Positions 35,491 to 49,100 of a stretch of 64,000 nt of DNA are shown here, one piece after another (within the stretch, counting starts at the first letter, position 1; each line of letters starts with the position of its first letter). This stretch comes from Sisyra terminalis (lineage: Eukaryota > Arthropoda > Insecta > Neuroptera > Sisyridae). A model generated the notes under the pieces. The model worked only from the letters and a program-made list of their open reading frames with translations, was not told the DNA's origin and did no database searches. The DNA is taken from contig OY292274.1 of assembly GCA_958496175.1 (NCBI GenBank), positions 66,102,630-66,166,629 of the forward strand. The letters run 5' to 3'. The translations under genes were made by a program, and so were the position numbers.

Positions 35491-36583
35491 GAAAATTAAG
35501 AACAAAGGAAAATTCATAATTTATATTTCCTACTATTTTTTTTTAATCTTCCGTTTTTTCCTGACTCAAATGTGAACATGAATTTTCCTAGTACCGTGAC
35601 TTTAGTCACACAAATCTCCGACAGAGGTCTCTGCTTTTACAGTGATCTCAAATGAGTAGCCCGGGTAGCCCCATAAGAAAAGTTTCGAGATTTTATCTCA
35701 TCTGTAGACTTAACTTTAAAAAAATTAATTGGAATAATTCTACGATAATCTTGTGTTTTTCAATTCTTGTATTTGCTCAATAAAATCCCTTTTGATAAAA
35801 AAAAAAATATTTCAACTGCGTATGAATCTTTATACAGATGACGTCTGAATTTAATTAAAGAATAAAAATTTATTGTAATTTACGCATTAGTTTATTTTTC
35901 TGTCGAAAATATAAATTTTATTCGTCCCGTTTCTGCACTTTTTATAGAATATTATAAAACTTTAGACGGGTCTTTGTCCCACTTTTTATTAGTACATCCA
36001 TAAAAATTCTTACAAAATATCAAAAAAAAAATTGATGTTTACTATTCCGGCTATATTTTGTCTTAACAAATTAAAACTCATAAAAAAACCAGCCACTGCT
36101 CTTATATTATTATTATTATTATCAGTACAAAGCAAATATTACCACAAATTATGACAACTGGCCACTTTTGTCACCGAAGGTGACACTTTACACAAGTATG
36201 TGTCTTACATTCGAAATTTTACGGTCTTGGCAATGCCAAACCCAGATCCATTAGTCATGCCTCTGGATTCGGGTTGGTTAAATGCGTGGGGGTCATCTCA
36301 AAATTAGGTGCTTCAAGAAAATAGTTTAAAAAAACTTTTATAGTAGGATCTAATTTTGAAATTTCCCGCGACTAACTAGCAAAAAAAATGTTAAAATTTA
36401 TATACTTAAACTTAAAGAGAATTACAAAAATAATTTGGAGATTGAAAATAGAATTTTATCCTATCCGTGGACTTTATACAAACTAATTTGACCCGTAGAT
36501 ATAAAATGTTTATAAAATTTCAAATCTGGTCGATTTGTTGTGTGTGTGTGTGAGAGTAAAGTTGAAGATTTTTGTCAATAAGT
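35491..36583. other. intergenic, no recognised feature
   Basis: Includes a short (TTA)n at 36106-36120 and a (TG)n at 36538-36552; no frame or inverted repeat of note. Confidence 0.45.
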
Positions 36584-36652
36584 TTTATTTAGAGAGTTAT
36601 ATTAAGACAATATACTGATTTTGTGATTTGAATGATTCAGACGGATTTTATT
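36584..36652 (-). promoter_or_regulatory. candidate ANCHR poly(A) signals
   Basis: AATAAA occurs on the minus strand at 36652-36647 and at 36589-36584, about 150 and 210 bases beyond the stop codon. Either could direct 3'-end formation. Confidence 0.4.
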
Positions 36653-36800
36653 TGAATGATGGGAACGAAAATATTTTGCACCCAGAACCTCCCCAAATGT
36701 AATACATAAGACTGCTTAGACTTATAAAAATATAAATAGATTTGAAAATTATATATTTGTTTGTTTTGAAATTTATAAATTAAGGGTTTTTTTTTTTGGT

Positions 36801-37145
36801 TTATGAGTCGTCCTCGTCGGACAGGTCATCGTCTTCGTCCTCGTCCTCATTGGATGTGGATTGGAGTGTAAATGATCGCGGTTTATATGGAACTGATTTA
36901 TGGTCTGTTTCGCTCCAATCTCGATGGATTTCCGTGAAACATTTGGCACAGAATAATTCATTTCCGCAGTCGATGCACCGTTGGGATGCATTCTTGTGAC
37001 AAATGACACATAGGGTGAGTTCGGGCGTGGATGCATGCAGTGGGGTACCACGATCCATGTGCTTTAAAATTCGAGGATGTGGCGCTTTTTTCGTCCCACT
37101 TTCATTACTACTAACCGACTTTTCGATCGCTACTTCGTCCATGAT
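36801..37145 (-). CDS. ZFYVE19: ANCHR terminal exon: C-terminal zinc cluster
   Basis: The acceptor is ggtttttag; the stop TAA is at 36803-36801. After a Ser/Lys/Pro-rich linker the exon encodes LCVICHKNASQRCIDCG, ELFCAKCF and the H-x8-H pair of HRDWSETDH, corresponding to [25 protein letters not shown] of the human protein. The last 17 residues are almost all Asp/Glu/Ser. The Met near the exon start is not the translation start, because the frame continues from the upstream exon. Confidence 0.92.
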   Translation of the reverse strand: MMDEVAIEKSVSSNESGTKKAPHPRILKHMDRGTPLHASTPELTLCVICHKNASQRCIDCGNELFCAKCFTEIHRDWSETDHKSVPYKPRSFTLQSTSNEDEDEDDDLSDEDDS

Positions 37146-40100
37146 CTAAAAACCATGCGTGGATTAGAAGAAGTACAGAAAAAAAAGTTTAAAATATTGG
37201 GTACCTTGCGGGTTATTTTGTCGACCTGGGACTCGTCGTCGCTGGAATCAATGTCGTGCAGTTCCTTCAGATAGGACGTCGCGTTGGGTCTGACGCCGGC
37301 GTCGCGAAGTGTGGCTAAACGAGCTTCTATTTCACTAGCCGGATCCGTGGCCAATTGAATGTCCCGCTCGGCTGAATACTGTTCAAGTAAAGCATCAACT
37401 TTTTGTTGATCGCTGCGCAGATCAGGCTGAAAAGCCGTCTGAAAAGCAAAAGAAAAAAAACCAAATCAGTACAAACAAGGCACCGATGACCCAAACTGGA
37501 AAAAAGCCAACACATCCAAGTTCAAATGACCGAATGCACGAAACGTGATCATTATGAAAGCGACCCCAAAAAAAAAAAAACGCCATTTACCACTGGCAAA
37601 GATTGGAGCATGACGTAGAACAACGTTTTTATGCTGTTTCCAAAACACTCTAAACGAAAAAAAAATCCCCCGCGACCAGCGCACTAGAAATCACCCCAAC
37701 AAAAACGCAAAATCGGTTCAGACAACTCCAAAGCCCAATCAATCCAGCTCCAGGTCTTTCATTCGCACCGAAAACCTCCACTTTGTATACCCAAAAAAAC
37801 AACTTAAAAAAAAAAACAGTTCAACCAAAAATGATTTTCCGTTTCAAATGAACATGGTGTCTTATATATACATAAAGATTTCGATAATACAAAACTGGAG
37901 TCTCGGGAGAGAGGGAAAGTGCTCTGTGGATTCCATGAAAGCGCTAAATAAACAATGATTTTTCGTTGTGGTTCAAATATCAATGCAACAGCAACAAATC
38001 ACAATTTAATCTCCAATCTCTCGACTCTTGCTATTTCCCCAAATAAACACAAAAAAAAAGCGCTGATAAGTCCATTAAAACCTTCTTCCTCCGCCCAATC
38101 TGCATAGTTCTAGACCATTCGAACCCTCCCATTTGTGCTGCGTTATCAAACTAGTGATAACCGGCTTCTCGTAATCCGCCGCCGATAACCCAAACGAGGA
38201 AAACTCGTTAGTCCATACCACAAACAGGAACAAGGTTCATTGTCTAAACTCTCAACCCAATCAAAACCAATCCAACTACCCCCCAAAAAAAAAAAAACAT
38301 TTCCGATTAATCCAACTTCCATCCTCCTCCACACCATCTAGTTCACGGCAACCAGACATGTTTTATTTTATCAGCCAAAACATTCCGTTCGTGTTTGGAA
38401 TGTTCTACGAAAAATGTCCATCAAACAATTTCAAGTAAATAGAGCAATAAAACTTCCCAATTTCACACACAAATATCGCAACTGTAACAGTCGAATGAAA
38501 ATATTTACATAGTTACTGTGAATTCAGAGTTCAAGGCATTCGTAAGGAGGAAAAAAAATCTTTTTGTCTCTCACATCTGTACAAATATTTAGACAATTTC
38601 AAGTGCTAACAAAGATTCCAAGTTATATGATTGTAAAAATTCGCTTTGGATATCATAAATTTAGATTCCCCTAACCATTGGTATATTATCATGGTGTTCA
38701 TGTGATCGCGTAGCATGTTGAATGTAAATAAAGACAAGAATCTATTCTAAAATAAGATTAAAACAATTTCATTTCATTCAATAAAATTTTATAGTAACCA
38801 AAATGATTTTCACGCAATTTATGAATTATTTTGGTAAAAATAAAATTAGCATCCTTTATAAGTATAATACTTCTTAAGATTTGTCTACTGTAAATCCTTC
38901 TTTTCCACTGGGATCTCTAGGCAAGTACCCAGATCCTGCGATCAATGGAGGCTCCCGAATTCTTGCTAGATATTTTGGGAGAAATGAATTAATTAGCATC
39001 GTTTAGAATAAATTTGTTAATTTGTTATCTACTGAAAATCATTTTTTTCCACTGGGATCTCTAGGCAAGTACCCAGGATCCTGCGATCAATGGAGGTTCC
39101 CGAATTCTTGCTAGATCACTTTAAAAATAATTTGAAAGACCAACTGGTGGCCGAGTGGTCTAGGTGGCCGCTCAAAAATTGATAGGTGTTGGGTTTGAAT
39201 TTTAAGTCGAGCAAATTTTCAATATTTCTCGATTACGGATTTTTATTACTCCTAGAGTTGCTAAGGACTTTGGTTATAAAGTGGTGGTAAATAATAATTT
39301 GGAGGATGTATTCCTTATATGATGTAGGAATCCAATAATAGTTTTCCCTACAATGGACTTAGACTACTTTCAAAATAAACGACTTATTTCCCTTGAACGT
39401 ACAAATTCATTATATAATATATATATTAGACTGGGCCAAAAAAAAACACCTATTTTTTTTTTTGAAAAGTATATCGAAAATATTGTTCAAGGTGGCAAAA
39501 AAAAATATCCGGAAGATTTGAGCCCTTAATATTAATATTAAGAGGTGTATCATCCTTATTTTCGATTTTTTATTTTTGCTTTCATTTTTGCGTCAATGCT
39601 GTTAAACTATCAAGGTAAAAAATTCATCTGCATATACATTGATAGAAAATTAAATTCCCTACAAAAAACGTCTCTTTGAAAATTTTTGCCAGACACGCCG
39701 TTTCCGAATAATCAAGCTTTAAACATTGAAATAATTTTTAGATTTATCTTCTTTATTTTGGAATTTTGTAACTAACGAACAAATAAATGTATAAAAATAA
39801 ACAATGTAGATTCTTGAAGGGAATTTAATGTTCTACAAAAAAGGTCTCTTAACGTTTTTACATAAAATCACTTTTTTAAAAGTTATTCACAATTAAAGTT
39901 GAAGGAAAAATTAAATTATTGTTTTTTTAAGAGACCTTTTTTGTAGAGCATTAAATTCCCTTCAAAAATCCATATTGTTCATTCTTATATATTTGTTTGT
40001 TCGTTAGTTATAAAATTCCAAAATAAAGATGACATCTAAAAATTATTTAATATTTAAAGCTTGATTATTCGGAAACGGTGTGTCTGGCAAAAATTTTTAA

Positions 40101-43100
40101 AGATACCTTTTTTGTAGGAAATTTAATTTTCTATAAATATATGGGCAGATAATTTTTTTTACTTTGATAAATGGATAATAATATATATAAGTCTTTGAGA
40201 TTCAATTAAATTTCTTTATTAAAGTATCATTTTTTAACATTTTTTCTTTCTTTTAATTTGGGTAATATTTTTGTTTCAATTTCATATTCACCATATAATC
40301 AACTAGCATTAAGAAGGCTCCAGATCAGTGATTCCCAACGTGGGGCGTAGGCCCTACTGGTGGGACATGATAATATTTTAGTGGGCCATGAGCCGGACGT
40401 GCACCCTTTAGCTGACTATACCAAAGACTATGGGGTAATTCGAGATTAAATTATTAACAGTGAATTGTTTTTCATTCATTTCAGATTAATGTTTCATTTA
40501 AATATTGGCAATCTCTGCATTTCAGGTCTCTATTTAACTGTTCTTTCATTTTCTATTTTTCTCTTTTACCAAGTTAATGGCTTTTTAAGCTTCCTTCAGG
40601 CGAATAACCGTAAAATTTCCAATAACAAAATTTAAATATCACCAGGGGAGACATCAGGATTGTAGAAAAGCCTAGATGGGACATGGCCCAAAATCGGTTG
40701 GGAACCACTGCTCTAAACGATGGAAAATATTGTGCAGTGCTATTTTCCGAGTATGGCACAAGGGACTACTAAAGACTCTTTAGAAGACCCTTGGTACATT
40801 AGGATAATGAGACCCTTACGACTTTAACAGAGGACTATTTTGATAAGACATATAAAGAGTAGATAAGTAAAATTATTATTTATTTACCATATCAAATGAT
40901 GACACAAGTCAAAAAATGCCAATTTTGAGATATTTGTGCTATTATATTTGAAAAGGGGTTTTCTTTTATCTGGCTTAGTATCATATTGAAATTATATTTG
41001 ATTACCAGTTAATTGTACTTATGTCATCATTCTTTCTGTATACTGACAAAAATACAGAATAAATTTATACCTTTGTTATGTTTTTATTTCTCCCTGGTTA
41101 TAAATAACAAGTTTATACAGAATGATACAAACAACACGACTAGACGATAATTTACTATTTCTGTGAAAATAATAACGACATATCTAATCTAGAAAACTAT
41201 TTTCATTATCCAAAATCACGCCAAAATAGTGTGTTTTAATGCCAGATAATAAGAGGGAACAGTATTTTTATAGTATGTAAAAATAGTATATTGGAGAATT
41301 ATGTATAAAAAAATGGAACAATGGTTATTTAATAGCATTAAAATTTAATTTAACTGCTATATAATATAAAATTATTTTAAATATGAACAGCATCTAAATA
41401 TTATAATAAGTTGGTAAAAATGTTTAGATTTGCAATTTATCTGCCAATTTAATAATCAAGCTTTAAACATTGATATAATTTTTAGATTTATCTTCTTTAG
41501 TTTGGAATTTTGTAACTAAAGAAAAGGTAAATATGTAGAAATGAACAATATAGATTCTTGAAGGGAATTTAATGCTCTACAAAAAAGGTCTCGTAACGTT
41601 TTTACATAAAATCATTTTTTCACAAGTTATGCATAATTAAAGTTGAAGAAAAAATTAAATTATTGTTTTTTTTTTCTGTTGTTGAACCAATTTTGAAAAA
41701 GTGATTTTATGTAAAAACGTTAAGAGACCTTTTTTGTAGAGCATTAAATTCCCTTCAAGAATCTATATTGTTTATTTTTATATATTTATTTGTTCGTTAG
41801 TTACAAAATTCCAAAATAAAGAAGATAAATCTAAAAATTGAATCAAAGTTTAAAGCTTCATTATTCGGAAACGGCGTGTCTGGCAAAAATTTTCAAAGAA
41901 CTTTTTTTGTAGGGAATTTAATTTTCAATAAATATATGTACAAAAGAATTTTTTAACCTTGATAGTTTGACAGCATTGACGCAAAAATGAAAGCACAAAT
42001 AAAAAATCAAAATTAAAGATGATAGACCTCTTAATATTAATATTAAGGGCTCAAACCTTCGGGAATTTAATGCTCTACAAAAAAGGTTTTTTAACGTTTT
42101 TACATAAAATCACTTTTTCAAAAGTTATTCCCAATTAAAGTTGAAGGAAAAATTAAATTATTGTTTTTTCGTTGTTGAACCAAGTTTGAAAGAGTGATTT
42201 TATGTAAAAACGTTAAGAGACCTTTTTTGTAAAGCATAAAATTCCCTTCAAGAATCTATATTGTTTATTTTTATATATTTATTTGTTCGTTAGTTAAAAA
42301 ATTCCAAAATAAAGAAGATAAATCTAAAAATTATATCAATGTCTGAAGCTTGATTATTCGGAAACGGCGTGTCTGGCAAAAATTTTCAAAGAAACTTTTT
42401 TTGTAGGGAATTTAGTTTTCTATAAATATATGTGCAAATGATTTTTTTTATCTTGATAGTTTTACAGCATTGATGCAAGAATGAAAGCACAAATAAAAAA
42501 TCAAAATTAAAGATGATAGACCTCTTAATATTAATATTAAGGGCTCAAACCTTCGCAAAAAAAAATCAATCATGATCTCTATATAGGCCTGAAATCAAGC
42601 ATCTACGAGTTAATCGATCCATTAAAAAATTTCCTAAATTTTGTGAATCATCACAAAGCAGTTACGGAGTGATCCAAACTATTTGATGACCACTGAGGAA
42701 GATTGCTTGGCAATCGAAATACGTATCTAGAGAATACGTCACAAATTTTTATCTTTGAACTTTTGTTCAAATTTATGTTTATGGTATGACTTTTATATAT
42801 TATTATTTTAAATTATACTACATAAATTGGACCGCAATATATTCTATATATTGTGTACACAGGAGTTTCCATCTAGATAGTAGATGCAATTGTAAAACAA
42901 TTGGCCACGTGTTCTAAAGTTGAGGACCTTCTTTTGCTAGCAAAATATTCTTTTGTATCCACAGATACTTTAAATCTTTGTTTATAGAAGCTGTGATTGA
43001 GTATTTTTTTTTTTAAATTTTTTATGTAGAAAATTATTATTTTATAGTTTTGTTTTTTTCGTGGATTTATTTAACTGATAAATGGCAAATAAAAACTATT

Positions 43101-46100
43101 GCGTCATTGAGATTTTCCAACAAAATCATCTCTGGAAAGCTTTACGTGAGGAATTTTATTTATTTCTTCCAAATCAATTGAATTCATTGGAATCGAATGA
43201 TTAATTAATTATTTGTTAATGTGTGTATATAATATTTTCTTGTCATTCAATTTCGACTTTGATCTACAAATGATTTTTTTTTTCTTTGATAAAAACAAGG
43301 AAGTTTCTATGCAAGAATATTTGGAAAAAAAAAGAGTACAATCTTTGCTTGTGTAGAAAATTGTACTGTATGTAAGTAGTAGCATAATTCCAAATTTTAA
43401 TCAATTTTTTTTTACGTAAATATTTTTTACGAGTAAACCTTGAGTATATTTGCGTCAGTGATTGTAAATTATAAATTAGATGATTTGGTAAATGTAACTT
43501 TTGAAACAAGGTTGAGAGATGAGACAGAAAAAAAAATAATATGATTTTGGAAGTAGATGCAAAATTTTTGTTAACAATAAAATTTCTTGCATATAAATTT
43601 TTATTAATAATTGAAGAATAATAAAGGTTTGTTTTATGGTCCAATCCTCCGGAACACCTGATTTATGATAGTTCGAAATTATTTTTTTACTGCAAAGTAT
43701 TAATAGAATGCATTTTCCCCGTTTACCTACTTCCTTGGACGAATTATAAAATCGAAACTTAAAATATCATTGAAATATTTCTGTTAGTAAATAGGATATA
43801 TGCTTAAAGAATTGGGAATTTGAAAAAAAAAATTATTGATTTTTTCCATGTATTTTCAAACTTTATTATTAATAATATTGATATTTAATGCAAAAAACTG
43901 AAAAAAAAATTTTTTTCAATTAATTATAAACGATTAAAAATTGATAAAATTTAAAAAAAAATCACGTGACTATAAACGCGCCATGAGTGGTCACCATAGT
44001 TGTGACGTCATAATGTTATACATGGGAGGCTAGCTCAATGTTAATTTTGTGTTATAGCTATTTAATAACAGTACAGTGTTTACAGCTAATACACGTGACT
44101 AGACAATAATATTGAAAATTTATTGCTAAAAAGTGCTAAAAAGCTTAGTTATTTCTTTATAAATATTATAAATTTATTTCGACGTTTGCTATCTTGGGGA
44201 ACATTTAAAAACATTTTGTTAGGAGTTGTTTTTGTAGTAGTCGTACATAATGGTACAAAACAAGAACGATAACTTTTAAGGTTCGACATTTTCAATATAA
44301 ATTTCAATATTTTACTATCACAACAGAATTAAATCAATCAAAACACTGTACTTATTATTTCTGTATCAATTGCAATGAGTGACAACTAACATTACGACGT
44401 CACACGCGCTCGGGTTTGTTCGGGAGCTGTCGGCGTGCCTTCGGTACTAGATTCAAAAATTTATTTTTATTTTGAAATAACTTTTAAATTATTGCGAAAA
44501 AAAAAAAAACACAAAATAGTTTTGCGATAAAACTTATATATAATCTTTCCATTTATCACAAAAAAAAAAATCACAAACCCAATTTAATCGTATTTTTAAA
44601 TGAATTGTTTGTTGACACTTTTTTAGAGTAAAATTTCAATAATATTTACATATTTACATTTTTCTTGTTCAATTACTTATTATTATTGCTAATTAATCTA
44701 CGTTATTTCATAGTTGGTTTTGATGCAATATGTTACGAAATACTAAATTCAAGAATCTTAAGGTTGTTTAGAATAACACAAGAAATGAGAAAAAAAATGA
44801 AATCAATACTTTAATAGTCAACTATTTGAGCCATATCCGTGTAAAATTTTAATTCAATCTGGGTATACAATATATAAGATATATTGTAGTCCAATTTATG
44901 TAGTATAACTTAATATAAAGATATATAAAAATCATACCTCAAACATAAATTTGAACAGAAGTTCAAACAAAAATATTCGTGACGTATTGCCCAGATACGT
45001 ATTTCGATTGCCAAGCAATCTTCCTCAGTGGTCATCAAATAGTTTGGATCACTCCGTAACTGCTTTGTGATGATTCACAAAATTTAGGAAATTTTTTAAT
45101 GGATCGATTAACTCGTAGATGCTTGATTTGAGGCCTATATAGAGATCATGATTAATTTTTTTTTTGGGAAATCTATAATACTTGGTGTATTGGAAATATA
45201 TTTAATTAAAAAGGTTCAAACTGTTTAAAATATCCTGGTTGCTCTCATCCATTGAGTGGTAAATAATTAATAATGTTCTTGGGAACTTGGACTCAAATAA
45301 TAAGATGTTAAATTTTCAAATCATCTCAACGTTTCGTTGGTATTTATTTCCAACTTCTTCAGGAGAACAAAAACATAATAACAATGAAAATACGATTTTT
45401 CGCTGACTTTGAACAGTTATACTGTGCATACTATATATAAAATATATTGCGGTCCAATTTATGTAGTATAATTTAATATAATAATATATAAAAATCATAC
45501 CATAAACATAAATTTGAATTATTATATTTTTAACGTATTTTTTTTTATTTTAATTAAATTAATTAGGACCTGTGAAAAATATCAAAAACTTTTATAGAAA
45601 TAAGTTATAAGAAAAAAAGTGCTCTACAAAAAATGTCCTATAAAATTTTCTCATAAAATTGATGGTTGCGTCAAAAAATTGAAAAAATATTAAAATTTCT
45701 ATTTAGTTCAACTTTGACCTCGAATAACTTTTGAAGGAATAAATATATCAAAAACTTGTACGAGACCTTTTTTGTAGATCATTCAATTTTCTACAAGAAT
45801 ATACCTTGGCCAGTCCGAAATATTGTCACCAACGTGAGCTATAAAATTCCAAAGTGCAAGAGAATATTGTTCCCATGTTATTTAAATGGAAAATCGAAAT
45901 TTGCGATGCGGCACCTCTGAATATTAATATTAAGAGCTTAAACTTTTACAGGGTTTTTTTTGTCATTTCCAACAATATTTTCGATATAATTAAGAAAAAA
46001 AAATCATCATTTTTTTTTTAATTAGTCTAATAAACAATTGCCCAGATACGTATTTCGATTGCCAAGCAAACTCCTCAGTGGTCATCAAGTAGTTTGGATC

Positions 46101-49100
46101 ACTCCGTAACTGCTTTGTGATGATTCACGAACTTTTGAACCTCTGTTCAAATTTATGTTTATGCTATGATTATTGTATACTTTTATATAAAATTATACTA
46201 CATAAATTGAACTGCAATATATTCTATATATTGTATACCTACAGAGTAGACTGGTTAAAAAAAAAAAGATGATTTTTTTTTCTTAATTATATCGAAAATA
46301 TTGTTGGGAATGACAAAAAAAAATCCTAATCACAAAGCAATTACGGAGTGATCCAAATTACTTGATGACCACTGAGGAAGATTGCTTGGCAATCGAAATA
46401 CGTATCTGGAGAATACGTCACATTTTTTTTTTTACTTCTGTTCAAATTTATGTTTATGGTATGATTTTTATATATTATTATATCAGATTATACTACATAA
46501 ATTGGACCGCAATATATTCTATATATTGTATACACAGTATAACTATTTAAAAGTCAGTGAAAAAATCTTATTTTCGAAACTCCTGCTTTAAATAATACGA
46601 GGAAAAATACAATTAATTTAGACTTAATAAAACCTTTTATCTGTGCATTTATTTGTAGAATTGAAGAACTTGCAACCCAACAGCCAGACCTTGGCTTATA
46701 TAAGTTTAAAATTACCAAAACAAAAAATATGTGCTTATTAACATTTACATATTTTCATTATCAATCGAAATTAATTATTTGGTGACATGCCACAGAGGCA
46801 TTTGTACTGATAACCTTCTCTTTTCCTTAACGATTTTATAGCACTTATACATATACGAAACAATATTTCCCTATCGTCATTGCATTGGCAACATTTAAAA
46901 TACCAAAGTTTTTTTTTTCAATATTCTTTTAGTTCTATGACTATTTTAATACATCAAAAAAGTATATCGTTCAAACGACTATATAAATAATAAATCTCTT
47001 CTATGATCTTTATAGAGAATTAAATGCTCTACAAAAAAGGACTGAAAACATTTTTTGATTAGTCCATGTATTTAAAAGTTATTCAAGATCAAAGTTCAAT
47101 TCTTTAAAAATTTGATCAAAAAAAAATCATTTGTTCACATCTCTCACAAATCAAACACATGTTTGATAAAAAATTTGACCCCATTTTGTACACTGAAACC
47201 AACAGTTTTTGTATAATATACAAAATTCGATCAAATTTTTAAAGAATTGAACTTTGATCTTGAATAACTTTTGAACACATGGACTAATCAAAATATGTTA
47301 TCAGTCTTTTTTTGTAGAGCGTTTAATTCTCTATAAAGATCATAGAAGAGATTTATTATTTAAATAGTAGTTTGAACTGTATAAAAATCATAAGAAGTAA
47401 AAATAACTTTTCCCATGTTATTCTTATGGGAAATAAAAAAAATGCCATGAGGACAACCTTTATAGTAATATTAAGAACTGAAATTTCAACGGGTGTCTTT
47501 TTACGTCAAAACTTTTCAGCCTGATTGCAAGAAAAATTTTTTTTTTTATTTTTTTTGAATCACCTTAGTACAGATATAAATAGGGAAATTAATTAAACTG
47601 TCCTACGATATATGATTATTAGACTAATTCAAAAAAAAAATTATGATTTTTATTTCTAAATTATATCGAAAATATTGTTGGAAGTGATAAAAAAACAATT
47701 CTGTGAAAGTTTAAGCTCTTAATATTAATATTAAGATGTGCCGCATCGCAAATTTCGATTTTCCATTTAAATAACATGGGAACAATATTCTCTTGCACTT
47801 TGGAATTTTATAGCTCACGTTGGTGACAATATTTCGGAATGAACAAGGTATATTCTTGTAGAAAATTGAACGATCTACAAAAAAGGTCTCTGACAAGTTT
47901 TTGATATATTTATGTCTTCAAAAAGTAAATCGATGTTAAAGTTGAACTAAAGAGAAATTTTGATATTTTTTCAATTTTTTGACGCAACCATCAATTTTAT
48001 GAGGAAATTTTATAGGACATTTTTGTAGAGCACTTTTTTTCCTAAAACTTGTTTCCATAAAAGTTTTTGATATTTTTCACAGGTCCTAAGTTATTTGCAT
48101 TAAACTGAAAATTCCCTGAATTATTATATTTTTAACATAAAAAATATTTTTTTTATTTTAATTAAATAACTTAGGACCTGTGAAAAATATCAAAACCTTT
48201 TATAGAGAAAAGCTATACGAAAAATAGTGCTCTACAAAAAATGTCCTATAAAATTTCCTCATAAAATTGATGGTTGAGTCAAAAAATTGAAAAAATATTA
48301 AAATTTCTCTTTAGTTTAACTTTAACCACGAATAACTTTTGAAGGAATAAATATATCAAAAACTTGTCCGAGACCTTTTTTGTAGATCGTTCAATTTTCT
48401 ACAAGAATATAGCTTGGTCATTCCGAAATAGTCACCAACGTGAGCCATAAAATTCCAAAGTGCAAGAGAATATTGTTCCCATGTTATTTAAATGGAAAAT
48501 CGAAATTTGCGATGCGGTACCGCTTAATATTACAATTAAGTGCTTAAACTTTCACAGGATTTTATTTTGTCATTCCCAATAATATTTTCCATAATTAAGA
48601 AAAAAAATCATATTTTTTTTTGAATTAGTCTCTTGTAAATATAATGTCTCATCAATTGCATGCTTTTTTGTTTTGTCATTTTTTTTTAAAATTGCATAAC
48701 CACCTGACTAAAGTGAGTAGTTAATTTGACACTGAAAATTTTACGAAGACTTTTTTTGGAGAGCACTTTTTTTCCTATAACTGATCTCTATAAAAGTTTT
48801 TGATATTTGTCACAGGTCCTAAGTTATTTGCATTAAACAGAAAATATTCGTAATTTTATTGTTTTAAACTATAATATTTCCTGAATTATTATATTTTTTA
48901 CATAAAAAAATATTTTTTTTATTACTTAGAATTTGTAAAAAATATCAAAAACTATTATAAAGATAAGTTATAGAAAAAAAGTGCTCTACAAAAAATGTCC
49001 CTTAAAATTTTCTCATAAAATTGATGGTTGCGTCAAAAAATTGAAAACATTTTAAAATTTCTCTTTAGTTCAACTTTGACCTCGAATAACTTTTGAAGAA

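Noticed and set aside
43264..43644. 126-codon minus-strand frame rich in Phe/Lys/Leu
   Set aside because: Low-complexity composition driven by A and T runs; no recognisable domain.
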